The notes under the pieces were generated by a model that saw nothing but the letters and a program-made list of their open reading frames with translations, was not told where the DNA came from and did not search any database. DNA of 24,116 nucleotides from an uncultured Collinsella sp. (GTDB lineage Bacteria > Actinomycetota > Coriobacteriia > Coriobacteriales > Coriobacteriaceae). The stretch spans positions 1 through 24,116 of the forward strand of contig CAAFQK010000113.1 of NCBI GenBank assembly GCA_900765115.1. The letters are read 5' to 3'. Numbering within the stretch: position 1 is the first letter of the stretch; every line of letters starts with the position of its first letter. The translations under genes were made by a program, and so were the position numbers. Positions 21,954 to 24,116 of the stretch are shown here, piece after piece.

Positions 21954-23036
21954 CTAGAGCGTGTGACCGTAGGTGTTGGCAGCCTTTATGGCGGCGGCGA
22001 ACTTTTCGTCGGTGAAGGGCTCCGGGTTGCCCTGCTTCCACTCGTTGGTGGCGTGCGCGTGCTCGCACAGGGCAGGGATATCGGCCTCGGAAAGCCCGAC
22101 CTGCTCAAGCGTCACGGGCAGCCCCATCTGCTTGTTAAAGGCAGCATAGCGCTCAAGGTTCTCGGTGTCGCCCGTATAGGCAAACAGCACGAGCACGCCC
22201 AGGCTCACGACCTCGCCGTGCAGGTAAGTGCCCTCACGCGGAATGCTGCAGGTGGCGTTGTAGAACGCGTGCGCCACGCTCGAGTTGTAGTAGTAATCGT
22301 TCTGGTTGGTCAGGTTGGAGACGTAGCCCGTGTTGACCACGATGTCGAGCGCGATCTGCTTGACGGCCTCGCTCGACAGGTTCTCGCGCACGTCCTTAAG
22401 ACCCTGCAAGCCGTAGGTAAACAGCGGCTCGGAGCAGGTGTGCGCGAGTGCCAGGCCAAGTCCGGCGGCGTGCTCCAGGTTGCCGGCGCTCGTGGCGTAC
22501 TCGACCTCGGGCTGCTTCGACAGGGCATCGCCCACGCCGGCCCAGAAGTACTCCGCCGGAGCCTCGGCGATGATCTTGGGGTTGATGAAGATGTGCGCCG
22601 GTCGGTTGGGGTACGAATAGCCCTCGAGCGAGCCATCGTCGTTGTACACGACGGCAATGGCGGTCGCAGCGGAGCAGTTGGAGCAAATCGTCGGCACCGT
22701 AAAGACGATCTTCTTGAGCTCGATGGCTGCGGTCTTCACGGTGTCGAGCGCCTTGCCGCCGCCGCAAGCAATGAGCACGTCGGCTTCCTGGCAGGCGGGG
22801 GAGTTTACGACCTTGGCGATATTGGCGCGCGTACTGTTGGTGCCGTAGACGCGCGTCTCCAGAATCTCGACGTCGGTACCCGCTAGCGCAGCTTCGATAC
22901 CGGGAAGTGCTGCGGCCAGTGCCCGCTTGCCACCGATGATCGCGACCTTGGTCGCTCCGTACTCCGCCAGTGCGGTGGGCAGCTCGTCAAAGCAATCCTC
23001 GCCAACGGTGTAGTCGCTCATTCCAATCGTGCGCAT
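21954..23036 (-). CDS. Iron-containing alcohol dehydrogenase (GldA/HcxA-like)
   Basis: A 360-residue NAD(P)-dependent dehydrogenase of the Fe-ADH superfamily, nearest in style to glycerol dehydrogenase GldA and the E. coli hydroxycarboxylate dehydrogenase HcxA (YbdH). The nucleotide-binding segment is ACGGGKALDTVKTAA (about 90-104), followed by VPTICSNCSA. Metal ligands are Asp170 in GVGDALSK, His256 in SSVAHAFYN and His273 in YLHGEVVSLG. The substrate (glycerol, a 2-hydroxyacid or another polyol) cannot be fixed. AGAAGG lies five bases before the ATG at 23036. It stands alone on - and shares a 486-bp spacer with the ileS leader, so it probably has its own promoter there. Confidence 0.85.
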   Translation of the reverse strand: MRTIGMSDYTVGEDCFDELPTALAEYGATKVAIIGGKRALAAALPGIEAALAGTDVEILETRVYGTNSTRANIAKVVNSPACQEADVLIACGGGKALDTVKTAAIELKKIVFTVPTICSNCSAATAIAVVYNDDGSLEGYSYPNRPAHIFINPKIIAEAPAEYFWAGVGDALSKQPEVEYATSAGNLEHAAGLGLALAHTCSEPLFTYGLQGLKDVRENLSSEAVKQIALDIVVNTGYVSNLTNQNDYYYNSSVAHAFYNATCSIPREGTYLHGEVVSLGVLVLFAYTGDTENLERYAAFNKQMGLPVTLEQVGLSEADIPALCEHAHATNEWKQGNPEPFTDEKFAAAIKAANTYGHTL

Positions 23037-23157
23037 AGCAACCTTCTTTCGTTCGATAAAGTGCTTTCAGGTATTTTGCTCCAAGAGAAGGTCCACAGCC
23101 GCGAGAAATTTCGAACGTATAAAACCAGTGTTGAGGGTTTTTCGTCGGCGTGGAACG

Positions 23158-23166
23158 TGCTAGCAT
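23158..23166 (+). promoter_or_regulatory. Candidate extended -10 promoter of the ileS leader
   Basis: TGCTAGCAT is an extended -10-like element about 20 bp upstream of the first conserved T-box leader bases. The region from 23037 to 23157 is otherwise without an identified element; it should also contain the promoter of the - strand dehydrogenase gene, which I could not place. Confidence 0.4.
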
Positions 23167-23177
23167 ACTCCGCATAA

Positions 23178-23479
23178 GCGTTGATGGGGACGAGTAGTCG
23201 GCCGTCCGCATGCTACAGAGAGCGGGGGGCGCTGAGAACCCGTGCATGCGACCGATGAAAATCACCCCGGAGCTGCGGTCCCAACGGACGCGCCGCATGG
23301 GCACGTCTTAGTAGATATCGCCGAGATGGTCGTCGATACAGGCCGGCCGAGTAACGGATGCGAGCGCGCGATTACGCGGGCGAGGGCATCTAAGCTGGGT
23401 GGTTAAGCGAAGAGCTTTTGCGGGCGTACGGCTCGTTTTGTGGCGCTTCGTCCCAGCTTGTAGGGACGGGCGCTTTTTT
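23178..23479 (+). ncRNA. T-box riboswitch of ileS (tRNA-Ile sensing, transcription attenuation)
   Basis: The leader has the main parts of a full T-box. Stem I begins with GGGGACGAGTAG (GAGTA of the specifier internal loop at 23192-23196). A distal helix CGCATGC/GCATGCG (23207-23213 with 23244-23250) encloses an AGAGAG loop. GATGAAAATCACC carries the candidate specifier AUC (23261-23263), an isoleucine codon. Near the 3' end, AAGCTGGG (23392-23399) can pair with CCCAGCTT (23452-23459) to form the antiterminator, with TGGT in the bulge to bind the ACCA end of uncharged tRNA. The competing terminator is at 23443-23479. Uncharged tRNA-Ile would favour readthrough into ileS. Confidence 0.9.
23443..23479 (+). 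terminator. Regulated terminator of the ileS T-box
   Basis: GCGC then CGTCCC (23443-23446, 23449-23454) pair with GGGACG then GCGC (23463-23468, 23470-23473), followed by six T residues (23474-23479). The CCC of the left arm is shared with the antiterminator helix, so the two folds exclude each other. Confidence 0.88.
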
Positions 23480-23522
23480 GGTGCCCAACGGGCGTGCGCG
23501 CCCACGACATGAAAGGGGTACC

Positions 23523-24097
23523 GTGGCAAACGAGTACAAGCAGACGATGAATCTGCCCAAGACCGGTTTTCCCATGCGTGCCGGTCTTTCCAAGTCCGAG
23601 CCCAAGCGACTCAAGGACTGGCAGGACAACAAGGTCTACGAGCAGGTTCTGAAGAAGAACGAGGGTCACAAGAAGTTCGTGCTGCACGACGGCCCTCCGT
23701 ACGCCAACGGTCCGATCCACATCGGCCATGCCATGAACAAGATCTCCAAGGACATGATCAACCGCTACTGGATGATGCAGGGCTATGAGGTTCCCTATGT
23801 CCCCGGTTGGGACTGCCACGGCCAGCCGATCGAGCACAAGGTCGAGGAAAAGCTCGGCACCGAGAAGTTCAACCAGACCTCCACGGCTAAGATCCGCGAG
23901 CTTTGCAATAAGTTCGCTGTCGAGAACATCGAGCTGCAGAAGGCCGGCTTCCGTCGCCTGGGCGTGCTCGGCGATTGGGACAACCCGTATCTGACGCTCT
24001 ATCACCAGCATGACGCCGCCGACATCGAGGTCTTCAAGGCTATGTTCGACAAGGGCATGATCTATCGCGGCCACAAGCCCGTCCACTGGTGCAAGCA
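23523..24097 (+). CDS. ileS: Isoleucyl-tRNA synthetase, N-terminal part, 3' truncated
   Basis: About 191 genuine residues of a class I aminoacyl-tRNA synthetase that charges tRNA-Ile. The HIGH signature is in GPPYANGPIHIGHAMNKI (HIGH at 66-69), followed by VPGWDCHGQPIE (usually GLPIE) and the LGVLGDWDNPYLT segment. The KMSKS loop, editing domain completion and anticodon-binding region lie beyond the window. The start is GTG 23523 with GAAAGGGG just upstream, 43 bp after the T-box terminator. The frame stays open to 24116, but the last six or seven codons (read as DRKSVV) come from adapter sequence and are not real protein. Confidence 0.95.
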
Positions 24098-24116
24098 AGA
24101 TCGGAAGAGCGTCGTG
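24098..24116 (+). other. Residual Illumina adapter at the contig end
   Basis: AGATCGGAAGAGCGTCGTG is identical to the start of the standard Illumina TruSeq read-through adapter. It breaks the conserved IleS sequence right after PVHWCK. It is a sequencing artefact, not genomic DNA. Confidence 0.93.

Overview
This window looks like the end of a draft contig from a high-GC actinobacterium of the class Coriobacteriia, most likely Collinsella or a close relative. That placement is inferred from gene order and protein character; no database search was run. The actinobacterial order coaD - SepIVA-like coiled coil - YceD/DUF177 - rpmF is combined with features common in gut anaerobes: a Bacillus subtilis-type ThyA, an LPW-less DHFR, a DUF134-NifX protein and a DUF523 protein. 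Starts are often GTG or TTG, many with strong Shine-Dalgarno (SD) sequences. The last 19 bases are Illumina adapter, so the real sequence stops near 24097.

Layout. (1) 1-13887, all on +: a housekeeping block. The C-terminal part of a FakA-type fatty-acid kinase, recG, rsmD and coaD are tightly packed. A new promoter then leads into sepIVA-like, yceD and rpmF (too short to show up in a routine ORF scan). A strong hairpin separates rpmF from plsX. plsX, acpP, rnc, smc, ftsY and ffh follow, ending at a terminator at 13913-13950. The block joins phospholipid and fatty-acid supply (FakA, PlsX, AcpP, CoaD for the phosphopantetheine arm), ribosome and RNA maturation (RsmD, L32, RNase III), chromosome condensation (SMC), septation (SepIVA-like) and membrane targeting (FtsY, Ffh). 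(2) 14008-16315: a divergent pair. On - lies a fused DUF134 helix-turn-helix/NifX-like protein with a Cys/His-rich tail. On + lie thyA and folA (dTMP synthesis and folate recycling). The shared spacer carries two copies of a TGACATATGTCA-type palindrome flanking the - promoter. (3) 16425-18814: a TrmH/SpoU RNA methyltransferase and a MATE efflux transporter. (4) 18815-21947: a convergent gap with an elaborate repeat, a corrinoid adenosyltransferase on -, then ftsH and a DUF523 gene on +. (5) 21954-24097: an iron-dependent alcohol/glycerol dehydrogenase-like gene on -, then a complete T-box riboswitch controlling ileS, which runs off the end.

The most unusual region is the DUF134-NifX locus. 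The protein looks like a metal- or redox-linked regulator. Its promoter is bracketed by two identical-type palindromes about five helical turns apart. A textbook SD and ATG sit inside the gene exactly at the domain junction, so it may make both a full-length regulator and a free NifX/His-tail protein. Other points worth a second look are a repeat at 18815-18898 that can fold in two exclusive ways, an Asp-to-Asn change at a metal-ligand position of RNase III, a perfect 20-bp palindrome in the acpP leader, and the diverged core motif of the ileS T-box. No mobile elements, CRISPR arrays, tRNAs or rRNAs were seen.
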